Positions 22,340-32,820 of a stretch of DNA of 64,000 nucleotides are shown piece by piece (positions within the stretch are counted from its first letter, which is position 1; each line of letters opens with the position of its first letter). The translations under genes and the position numbers were made by a program. Below the pieces are notes generated by a model. The model had not been told where the DNA came from. It worked only from the letters and a program-made list of their open reading frames with translations, and ran no database searches. Origin of the DNA: Cavenderia fasciculata (lineage: Eukaryota; Evosea; Eumycetozoa; Acytosteliales; Cavenderiaceae); contig NW_004457729.1 in NCBI RefSeq assembly GCF_000203815.1, positions 3,596,674 to 3,660,673 of the forward strand, read 5' to 3'.

Positions 22340-25300
22340 TTTATTGCCTTATGTGCAAATATACATTTTGCGAAGATCATTTTGAAGAATGCAAAACAGT
22401 CGATCATACATGTATAGATAAAAAAGATAGGGACATAATAGATTACCACTGCGATATCAAAGAAGCAGAATGGACGAGCAGGGACGCGAAACATAAGTTT
22501 ATTCAACTAGAGAATAACAACAACAATTGGATAATGGATTTAAAAGTAAAAGATGTATCTTCTCATCTCATTTCATTCTTTGGACCAACTGGTAGTGGTA
22601 TGTACATTTTATTCTATAGACCTATATCATTTTATCGAATCAACTTATTAATAACCAATTTATGTATAAATAGGAAAATCATTGATTATAAGATCGAGTA
22701 TACTAAAAAAGAATGGTTGTGAACAACATGAAATACCATTCGTAGGCAAAGATGACGGGCCATCCCAATCCACATCTTCAGATATCAACTATTATATATT
22801 CTCCGTTTTTAAAGATGCCGAATATCTGTTGGACTCTGAAGGAACTGGTGGAACACCTGACAACCAATTTTTGAAAGGTCAACCAGAAGAAAGGCTTCAT
22901 CACGTCGAAGAAGTTTATCCAAGACTTCTTCATCTCATCAGTGATCTGGTTGTCTATGTATTCAGCAACCCCAGAGAACATTCGACCATTGTATCGGCAT
23001 TATCAAAAATGGTCAGCCACGTTGAATCAAAAGTCATCAACAAGCCACACAAGCCTCATCTCTTGGTCATCTTCAACAACCAAAAAGAAAAAATTGACAA
23101 AGATAATGATTTTTTCCAATCCAAAGAATTCCTTGATGAGGGAGAAGATACAAAAATCATCAAATCACACTTTACAAGCTATAAATCAATCACCGTTCCA
23201 AACTCATCTGAAATGCCAACTTTGTTTATAGAGAAATTAAATTTGGTAATTGACGCATATAGTAGTAAAAAAACCAAGTTGGATACATTCATACCTCAAT
23301 TTACGGTTGGAGAAATAGTAGCACAATTAAATCAAAGCCAAGATAAATCGATAGATTATTTTATGTTATTGCAAGAGAAATCTCAAATCTATAAGGATTA
23401 TAAGAAGTCATTGGAAAACTCGTCAGGTACAACAGACTTGGAGAAACACCAAACGGCCATCGAACAAGTAAAGAAAAAAATAACATTTTCTACATCTCGA
23501 GATGATTTGGTTCAGGCCGAATATCTTATTTGGAATGGCAGATGTCAGGTAATCTGCAGTGATGGATTTCAATGCGATTTGATACTTGCAACACACGGAG
23601 ATTATCACCGATCAAGTAAATCAAGACAACAAAAATTGGAACCCAATAACTACAACTTTTTTAAGGAAATATTTTTCCCAAATAACCGAAAGTCATTCCA
23701 ACTTGAAGAAGCTATTGAATGGGCTGGTAAATTTACCGGTATGGCTATAGGCGAACCAAATTTGGTAAAATATTTCGACAATCTCAAACAACACAAAGAT
23801 TTAGATGATCTACTTTCAAAGTTGAAGGATTTTAAAACAAATATTCAAACAATGCTTGAAGACGAAGAATTTTTCATTTATGTGGAGGAACTAAACACAA
23901 AAGTACTACAAGCCATTGAAGCAGTTGAAAGTCATCAATTCAATCTATCTAATTTGATCAAACAATATGACAAAAGGTATGTCAACCAAAATTATATTTA
24001 CCTAGAACAAAAAATTGATTAATTTTTTTTTTACTTAAAACTACGAAATACCTAAACCAAGTCAATATATTTCCAAGGACACAATTTTGATGATGATTGG
24101 AGATATCCCATGTACAACAGACAAGGGAACGTGGACCGGTCCAAATATGGTCGATAAAATCTTTATCCCAAATGTTGAGGGAAAAGAGATTGCATCAACT
24201 AGTTTAGAGGTTGAAACAGATTCTACCACCTACACCCCAACATACAAAGGTACATACACCTACCTAAATAGAGACATTTACGAAGGATTTTGCCTGAATG
24301 GTAAGAGACATGGTCATGGAAAAATGACATTCCCAACTAGTAGCGATCAGGTAATATCGATTGAAGGCAATTGGAAAGAGGACGAAGTTAGCTATCCGAC
24401 AACCATCACCTATTCTGATGTACGTATCGATTGTATCAATGATGGGGGCATTCAATAACCCAAGTTTTTTTTCTACAGAGAACTGAATGGATTGAGGATC
24501 AAGTGAAACTGAATTTATGGAAAACAAGCCATGAATTCACAATCAAAGTAACCTCGAATCTTAAGAGAATAAACATGTTACTGGAGAATCTGGAGGAATT
24601 TCGAAAGGAAATCGAAACTCTTCTTGAAGATGAGGATATGTCAGGCTACATCGCACCCCTCCATACAAAGGTTTCACTGTTGATCGGGCAATTAAAGAAG
24701 CTCCATGCCGTAAATTTAAAGTCTTTTAACCAAATTTTAAAGTAAGTAAAGATATTGACTCTTTTTATTTACCCTAACTTACACTTATATTTCAACAGAA
24801 CAGAGATGGTTACTCATCATTATGATTTAGATGAATTGGAAAAAAAAAATTGCAATAACAATAGGACGATCACAAACAAAAACCGATCGGGGATTATGGA
24901 TTGGGCCGACCATAATAGATTCCAAAACAGATCCTCCTGTGCACATTCCAACATACATGGGAAGATACACCTACCCCAACGGCAACACCTACGTAGGGCT
25001 CTGCCTAAATGGTAAATGCCATGGAAATGGTACAATGAAATACCATTTAGGTAATGTCGATAAAATTAAATACATTGAGGGCGTATGGAAAGAAGACCAA
25101 GTTTCCTATCCAGCAACTATAATCTACTCTGATGTATGTATTGATTAAAAAATGATGGTGGCATTCATTAACCTAGTCTACTTTTTATAATTATAGGGAG
25201 CAATTGAAAAGATTGGGAGTCCAGAAGAGCTCGGCCAATGGAACGAAATTCGCCAAACTTTTTATAAATCACAAAGTCTACAAACTAAAACGATGGAATC

Positions 25301-27119
25301 TGATAGAACTACCCAATTCAGGGTCAGCGTGGATAGGATTAAAGATGAGACATTCCACTATTTATACAATCGCATCAAGGGGTCGCTTGACCCCCAGAGA
25401 AAACAATTCTTTGCAATTTTCATGGGTATAACCGGCTCTGGAAAGTCCACATTAGTGGAGTTTATTCTAAATATCTTGACAGGCCAACTTGGGTCTCCAC
25501 AAACACTTCGGGCAAAGGATCTAGAGGCAGCTGGCATTGGAAAAAGCAAAACCACCGAGGCGTATCGGTATGACATTGAATTTGTCATAGATGACAAACC
25601 CATGTTCACATTAACACTAATCGATACACCAGGATTTGCAGATACAAATGGAATAGATAAGGATAGAGCACACATCAAGTCAATACTGAGAGCTGTCTCA
25701 AAGATTGAAAGACTTGACAACGTTACATACGTGGTCCCTGTATCGCTTACCCGACAAACTCTGGAATCACTTAATGTTCTGTGCCAGGTATTTTCTATTC
25801 TTCCGGCCGAAGCTTTTTCATGTATATCGACTGCCATCACATTTGGAGACAACAGAGACCAGGCATCCAGTGTCTTGAATGTTCTGGACCAAATGTTGCC
25901 AGGAATAAAAGGCAAACCTGCCACTTTTATAAACAATCCTTGGTAAGTACAAAATATCCCCAATCATAAAATAAGCTTCTAACCCCATACATTTAGGGCC
26001 CAACACTCTGCAAATACCAACAAAGAGGTAAAGGCAGAAAGTCTCAATCTGACTGGTGTCGACAACACAAACGATCTCAACCTTAACATCAACGAAAAGG
26101 CAAAAGAGATTGGTATTTTTTTGGTCGAGAGGCTCGAATCTAAGCAATCTTTTGAATCAAAAGGAATGAATGTACTCAATAGCCTCATCGATACTCTGGT
26201 GACAGAGCTCGGGGATCTAACAGATATTTTCACCGTATATAACCATGCCAAAAATAATTTGGCTCTTATTTCATTAAATAATAACAAGGAATTCGATCGA
26301 TTGGTAACATCAACCGACAATAGCTCAATGGAGGAGTACTTTAAACAAAAGGGATATGCTATCAAGGATGGAAAACCGATGGCCAAAGTTATTGGCAATG
26401 AGCTATGGCCAGGTGGCGTTTACTCGACAATATGCCTAGCACCGGGATGTATCAAGGATGTATGTCAAGAAGGTTGTAGCTATTTTGGTGTCAACTTTGA
26501 TAACTGTCACTTATTTAACGAGCCCGAAACAGTTTGTCAAGTTTGTAAATGCCCCAAAAACCAACATGTCTATACCAAGTTCCGAACAAAATGGATTGAA
26601 AACGAGTCGATTGTTGAAAACTTTTACGCAATAGTAAAAAAAACAAAGGAATCCCAGGATCTCTCCAAACAATATAACGAAGAAAGTATGATATCATATT
26701 ATAAATTATTATAATATTTCATCTATATTAATAACCTTTTTTTTTTTGACCAAAAAGTATCAACATACCAAAAGATGTACGAAAAACAACTAAGTAAATT
26801 CAAAAAATTGGAATCCATTTTAAAAAAACTTTCGATCTTTGGAAACATCCAAACTCTACTCGAATGTGCACTCGAAACATACAGAGTTCAACTCGAAGCT
26901 CTTAAGCCAATCAACGATGAAAAAACAACAAAACATATCACAGACATCATGACTAGTTTCGAGTCGTTTATTAAAACCGTCAAGGACTCTGGGACACCAA
27001 AGAAAAGTATTCGCAAAGAGTTGGCTGAAATCGAAAAAAGAAGGAACGAAAAAATTGGTCTTCTAAGTAGTTGGATTAAAAAAATAAATGGCCAACAAAA
27101 ATCAACTGGACCAGGTTAA
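22276..27119 (+). CDS. Multidomain double GTPase C: B-box, GBP-like G domain, (helical-MORN)x2, AIG1-like G domain, Cys/His
   Basis: Eight exons: 22276-22597, 22674-23976, 24062-24419, 24479-24741, 24799-25133, 25197-25942, 25997-26685, 26758-27119, about 1458 residues. Order: B-box-type zinc finger (~10-50; CISKHC, CLMCKYTFCEDH); GBP-like G domain (~95-290; P-loop GPTGSGKS split by the first intron, G3 LLDSEGTGG, a LLVIFNNQ strand where GBPs have TLRD); a small Cys segment; helical unit and MORN; second helical unit and MORN; AIG1-like G domain (P-loop GITGSGKST, DTPGF); Cys/His cluster (STICLAPGC, CQVCKC); C-terminal coiled coil. Thus two different GTPase domains in one chain. In exon 5 a 10-base A run (24840-24849) joins YDLDELEKK to IAITIGRS only after a one-base shift, so one indel or sequencing error is present there. 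GTP-dependent assembly is the usual activity of both families; the function here is unproved. Confidence 0.82.
23776..25133 (+). repeat. Tandem duplication of a helical + MORN unit inside GTPase C
   Basis: The first unit (helical end of exon 2, then exon 3) and the second (exons 4 and 5) share the motifs MLEDEEFFIYVEELNTKV / LLEDEDMSGYIAPLHTKV and YLNRDIYEGFCLNGKRHGHG / YPNGNTYVGLCLNGKCHGNG. Genes A and B have a single copy. The second unit is bounded by phase-0 introns, so its gain keeps the frame. Confidence 0.8.
25437..25535 (+). repeat. 99-base segment identical to 19950-20048
   Basis: The gene C copy of the converted P-loop segment; identity stops at GGC|AT versus GGC|GT. Confidence 0.9.
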
Positions 27120-27558
27120 TATCCATTCCACCCGAGAAATGTAGTAATTACAATTTACAAATTAGATAACATAATCCAAAATGAAAAAAAAATAAACAAG
27201 GTTAACCAAATTAAAGGGAATATTATATAAATGATTCAATGGGTCATTTTCTGAACCATCAATAGAGGTTGTGGATATTCCAAAATTAATATTTGTTACA
27301 ATCGACGCTAGTCGGGACAGATTACCTTGTCCTCGCTATTCTGATCATCACCAAGCCAAGAAAAACATATCTCTTTCGATTGGACTGAAATGAATAATGC
27401 AGTCATGATTTGTCAGATAACAGTCCTCAATCCAACATCATAGCTGTTTTCTTTCTGTATCTCCAAATCTTAAGTGCCATAATGAAATAATAATAAAGCA
27501 AGACCAAAGTTTGTTGTTGTATAATAATGATAATAATTTTGTTTTATATTTGTGAACT
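27120..27558. other. Convergent spacer after GTPase C
   Basis: Two 3' ends meet here. AT-rich, with one slightly less AT-rich patch around 27300-27350. No RNA gene or coding frame is supported. Confidence 0.5.
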
Positions 27559-27979
27559 CTATTTGCCTTCGTATGATTGTAAATGTTTGTACAACTTGTT
27601 ACCATAACCATACTTGTCTAATAACAATAAATGATCTCTCTTGTACATTGGTAAAGGTACATCATCCTCTGTCCATCTAAAGATTTAGTGAAACAATTTG
27701 CAAATTAGTATATTGTCATCATTGTAGATATCAAGGATCTATAATTTGCAATGATTGCTGTTATTGTTGCAATCCTATAGTCTATCTCATCCTCTATCCT
27801 ATCACATACTTTCTTGGTTTTGGTAAACGTTTAGAGAGACAAGTATTATGAAGACGAAGGAAATCCTCTACCGATTTTTGCATAGTGAATCTCTTCTTTT
27901 GTCCCATTCTCCATGTGTGTGATTGCTTGATTGGCTTGTTTACAAGACCACTGAATAATGCTCTAGTTGCTGCAAACAT
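27559..27979 (-). CDS. Small basic protein, possibly mitochondrial
   Basis: Two exons (27810-27979, 27559-27676), 95 residues; family not recognised. The N-terminus MFAATRALFSGLVNKPIKQS has Arg/Lys, Ser and hydrophobic residues with no acid, as in mitochondrial targeting peptides. The middle is basic (RMGQKKRFTMQK), and after the junction the chain continues WTEDDVPLPMYKRDH to HLQSYEGK. The AA|A phase and good GTATGT donor support the splice. Size and charge would fit an accessory subunit of a mitochondrial complex or ribosome, but no motif decides this. Confidence 0.65.
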
Positions 27980-28869
27980 CTCTTTCTTTCTCTATAATCT
28001 ATATATCTGTACACAAGTTAACTGAAACTAAAACAATCATGTAGAATTACGCTCATATGATCAGATGCTGTGATCGTGGATGTGTCGTTTTTTTTTTTTT
28101 TTTTTTTTCTAGCTCTTTATATTATATATATGTAGGTCTTATCATATTATATATTCACATATATAATCAGATAGATTGATATTGTTTTATACTTATCACA
28201 ATAGCTTTAAATAATGGTTCATGATTGAATTAATGATTGGGATTTTAATTTATTATTATTATTCATTTAGACATTGAGCATGACGATAATGTATCATGAT
28301 CGTGGTGGTATGATGTCCGTCTGTCCAATGTCACCATGACCCACCACCAACAAACAAAAGAGAGAACCCGCAGTTGGACAGAGCGATATTAAAGCGCATG
28401 CATTGCACCAAAAGAAGGGAGGGATTCAACAAAAAAAATTCGAAAAACCAAAGCATGATAGAAACAACAAAAGACGTTGTTATTTTTCACAATTTAATTT
28501 ATATTTCCTCCTCTCTGTCTGTCTATCTATCTTATATATCTCTGTGTCTCTTTTACCTGTGGATAAAAGGGGGCTACATACAAAAGTATAAGAGTAAAAC
28601 CATCGATCGATTTGTGTATTTTTAATATTTATTTATTTATTTACATCATCAACGCCCGCTTATATTATAAATCAATCATTATCATTATCTTTTTCATTCA
28701 TTCTCACACTCTCACACAGCAAGAGTAATTTTAACTCTTCAACTACGCGCACACATTAATACATTAATTAGATCAGATACTATTATAAAGAATAGAATAG
28801 AATAGAGTAAAGGAAAAGGACAGACAGTTTAACAGTCTACGACTACCACCATATACACTTGCTATCAAT
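27980..28869. other. Divergent intergenic region
   Basis: Upstream DNA of both the small basic protein and the LMBR1-like gene. It holds a 21-base T run (28088-28108), short TA blocks (28119-28131), (TTTA)n near 28624-28643 and AGAAT repeats near 28790-28808. Only short frames without family features occur. Confidence 0.5.
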
Positions 28870-30697
28870 ATGGTCAACGTCTTTTTAATTATTGTAGCTA
28901 TCGTTGTCGTAGCTCTCATTATATTAGCAAGTCTCTATCTTATCGTTTACTTCCAACATCCAGATGATAAGAATGTTGCTTGGCTACCGAAAATCATTGT
29001 CGTAAGTAGATAAAGGACAACAAAGAACAACAAGACAACAAGACAGATTAGATAGTGAACAATAATTAACAGATTTATTATTATTTAAGGTTGCTGGTCT
29101 AACACTAGCAGCGGTTAGTATCCTTATGCTGCCACTAGATGTAGCTAATAAAGGAGGAGAAGGAGGATTCCCGATGGACACTATTTGGCTTGTAATCTAT
29201 ATTGCCATAGCCATATTTTCAGTCATCATCGTTCCATTTGCAATGTTTTATTATGAATCTGAAGAAGCAGAGTATGTACAAGTAGATAGACACAGATATA
29301 GATATATACAAAAATGTTAACATATATATATATCTTGAATTTAAAATTAGTGGTACCAATAATCAATTTGCATCAGCATTTAAGGGAACCCTTTTCCTTT
29401 TGTTTGCATTTGCAGTGATTACCGTCCTCTTATGGTTATTCATTGGTATTGCTGAAATCCCAACTGTTCTTGTCAACCAACAATTTTATGTAGCCAACTT
29501 AAACACTGCCGATTTCTCAGAGACTGGTAAATGGTTCAAGTTTAAGAATATCACATATGAAGGTACTCTTGAAGGTTATCAAGGATGGGTTAAAGTAAAT
29601 ATATCAAAAGAAAAAGATAATAATAATGTATTATTTATTTATTAATATTTCTTTTGTTTTTTTTTTAATTTTTTAGGAAACAAGAGATACAGGACAATAT
29701 TTAGTATTCCGTGTTAGTATTTTCTTGTTTATTATTACAATGGTATCATTCTTTGGATGGTTAATGTTTATTATTTTCGGAGGTATTGGTTTGGCCGCTC
29801 TGCCATTTGATATGATTACCGACTTTGGCAATCGTCCACAACGTATATCGTACGACAAGTATTTAGAGATCAAGGCAAAGATTGGAGAGAGAGCAACCCA
29901 ACTCGTCACTATTGGCAAGGAGATCCAAACCAAGTATTCTGGTGGCGGTGTTTTCAACATGAGCAGAAAGGAGCGTCGTAACTATAACCGTTACCGTGCT
30001 GCAGTGTTCGAGTTGGAAGATGATTATGAGAAGCTCAAGATCTCTTATCAACGTCAAGGAGGCAAGGTTATCTTCTACTGGGCTCAGTTCTTTGGTGGTT
30101 TCATTGCTGCCGGTTGCTCTGTCGCATGGGTGCTTCACGACATTATCTACATGTGGACTCAACCAGAACCATTCCATCCATTCCTCAACAACTTGGTGAT
30201 TTCACTCGACAATGCCTGGGGTTTCTTGGGTACCATTTGTTACGGTCTTCTCTCCTTTTATCTATTGTTCTGTTGTGTCAAGGGTAACTTTAAGTTTGGT
30301 TTAAGAATTTTCTTTTTATTCCCTGTTCATCCAATGCGGTAAATATTAAAAATATTAAAACAAAAAAGTAAAAGTATAATACTAATAATAATTAATTTTC
30401 TATCTTTTTAGTGTTGGAGCAACAATGATGAATGCATTCTTATTTAATGTTGGTTTAATTCTTATTTGTTGTGTTAGTATTACACAATTCTGTACTATGG
30501 CCTTTTCACAATACACATCGGTGACTGCTATCAATTCTTTGTTCTCCAATGCAGTTCGTTACATCAAGGGGTTAAAGTGGTTCTGGGTCATCTACATCAT
30601 TGCCATCTTTGTCATGAGTATCCTTGCTCTTATCATGCTCTTTGTATTTAAATCAAAGGATAAAAAGAAAAAGAATCAACCATTTAAATTGGCCTAA
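28870..30697 (+). CDS. LMBR1-like multi-pass membrane protein
   Basis: Five exons: 28870-29001, 29090-29271, 29351-29594, 29677-30338, 30412-30697, giving 501 residues. About nine hydrophobic segments: residues 5-28, ~45-60, ~70-95, ~120-145, ~200-230, ~330-360, ~370-400, ~425-450 and ~465-490. The conserved LMBR1 features are a long cytosolic loop with basic and coiled-coil residues ([31 protein letters not shown]), the preceding [13 protein letters not shown] segment and the [21 protein letters not shown] motif across the last junction. LMBR1-family proteins are lipocalin-receptor or cobalamin-transport-like integral membrane proteins of plasma membrane or lysosome; which applies here cannot be told. 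The C-terminus is basic (KDKKKKNQ). The family call is good, the precise orthologue is not known. Confidence 0.82.
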
Positions 30698-31010
30698 GAA
30701 AAACAATCAATTCACACATACACAAAACAATCTTAATCAATTTAACTAATAATAATAATAATAATAATTAATAATTTAAATAATAATAATCCTATTTTAC
30801 GCGTACCCATTCATTTAAATTATAATAACAATAACAATAATAATAATTAATAACGATCAATATTTCTCCCCTCTACTTTAATTTTCAAAATGTCAATAAT
30901 AATCTATACATCAAAGTAATAATAATAATATTTTTAATAAATAAATAATAAATTCCGAATATCAAAAATAACAATTATTTACAATTACTTTTATTTATTT
31001 ACAAGTTAAA
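30698..31010. other. Convergent spacer before GTPase D
   Basis: AT-rich with AAT trinucleotide runs (30747-30768, 30830-30845). Likely poly(A) addition region of two convergent genes; nothing else seen. Confidence 0.5.
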
Positions 31011-32602
31011 TTAACTTTGTGGAAATCCGATGCTCTGATTTGCATTATTAGCATATTCCATTTTCTTCTTTTCTTTAAGTTCTTTAGAATATTGACCCAA
31101 AAGCATTATCCCATTAAATGATCCACCTCCTATAAACTCAAATTCACCTTGCCATTGAGTTGCGTCGTCGTGTTGATGATACGTGCCATGTGTTGATAAT
31201 ACAAGTTTACATTGTTGATCTGAATCATTCTTTGATTGGCACTTGAGTGATTTTAAGATAAGGTAGTCTGTCGTTGCCAATTCTTCGATACTAGTGTCAG
31301 GTGAAAGATATTTTTTGGCATGTTCGACAGCCTCTATCAATCTCTCTCTATGCTTTGCGTTATATATTGTCGATAGTTGGTCCCATTTCTCTTTGTACTG
31401 CGCGTATATTACAGTATCTTCTTTATCCTCCATTACTGAAAAGAGATCATTGACATTTGCACCGTATTGATTCATCTTTCTGATAATTTCAATGGTGGTG
31501 GTACATTTGGCCTGATCACTTTCTCCACCAATATCGTTAAAATATTTAATGATTAATTTCAACTGTTGAATGAATTCAAAAGGATGGGTACCTGCATTTG
31601 GGACGAAAATAGAATGGTGACTGAGGAAACATGATTTGATGATTTCCTTTTTAGCCTCCATTTCTTTGTTTACCTCGTTTTCGTCACAAGTGTATGCACT
31701 AGCTTTAAAATAATCAACTTCTGAAATGTTTAATTGCTTGTTAAAGATGAGTAAAAGGTGTGGCTTGTATGAATTATTGGCGGCTTTTGATATGACTTGG
31801 CTGGGCATTTCCAAGAGATCTTTGAAAAATGTGTCTTGTTCTTGAGCGTTGTGAAACACATAGATGATAATCTTGCTGATCATATGCAACAGTCTCGGGT
31901 AAAAGACATTGACGTGGGTCTCTTTCACTGGAGTGGGAACGGGAACATCGGAATCATTGGTAAAGTGATTAGTGTCTGTTCCATGAGTGCCTTCACAGTC
32001 TAGAAAGGCACCAAAATTAGTTTGATACAAGTTGATGTCCGATGACATTGATTCACATGAATTTGTATTTCGTTTTGATAATGGTACTCCACTAGTACAT
32101 CCATAATTATTCAACTTTAATATACTTGCAAGTAATGCTGATTTTCCTATATATATATGTGATAGATGATTGGTTAGTTTAGGTAATTTGAGTTGGAAAA
32201 AAGACCACCTATAGGATACATACCTACTCCAGTTGGGCCAACAAAAGAGTACAAGTTGATATAGAATGGTTCGCTTTGTTGGCTCATTTGAAACTCTTTA
32301 TTATGATATACCAATTTGATGTATTTGTGGTCGTTATCTTGAAGTATTTGTGCTTTCTTGTTTTGAAGTCTTTGTGCTTTCTTGTTTTGATCATCATTGG
32401 AGGATGTGTAGTCTTTTAAGATATCGAGTATCTCTGGTATATTTGTTTCGACTTTGTGACCTGTACCTTCTTTTGAACATTCATCATGTTCTTTACAAAA
32501 TTGGAGGAGTTCACAATCATAACAGAAACAGTAAGCTTCCATCGGACACTGTGAACATTTGAACCTTGGTTGATGAACATTATTTGAAAGTCTTGGTTCC
32601 AT
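31011..32602 (-). CDS. GTPase D: stand-alone B-box + GBP-like G domain
   Basis: Two exons on the minus strand (32224-32602, 31011-32146), 504 residues, frame intact. It is a shorter relative of the N-terminal half of gene C: B-box-like Cys/His cluster (CSQCPMEAYCFCYDC, FCKEHDEC), a Gln/Lys helix with two copies of a QNKKAQ-type unit, P-loop GPTGVGKS split by an intron at the same codon and phase as in gene C, G3 LDCEGTHG and the LLLIFNKQ strand. The C-terminal ~150 residues share the KCQ..CKLVLSTHGTYH motif with gene C's CQVICSDGFQCDLILATHGDYH, then end without helical, MORN or second G domains. The P-loop and D-x-E-G motif place it near GBP/atlastin-type GTPases. Whether it works alone or with A-C is unknown. 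Confidence 0.85.
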
Positions 32603-32820
32603 CTTTAATTGAATTGATATATTTATATGTGTGTGTAATTCTCTCTCTATTTATCTGAGATATACAACAATGGTGTTATATGTGTGTGTGTTTTGAACAT
32701 CAATCAATTAAATTATTAAAAAAAAAAATAGATAGGCTTTTTTTTAAAAAGTTGAATTTATTATTATTACTATTGTGAATTTTAAGGGTACTTTCTTTCT
32801 TTTCTATTTTTCTTATATTT

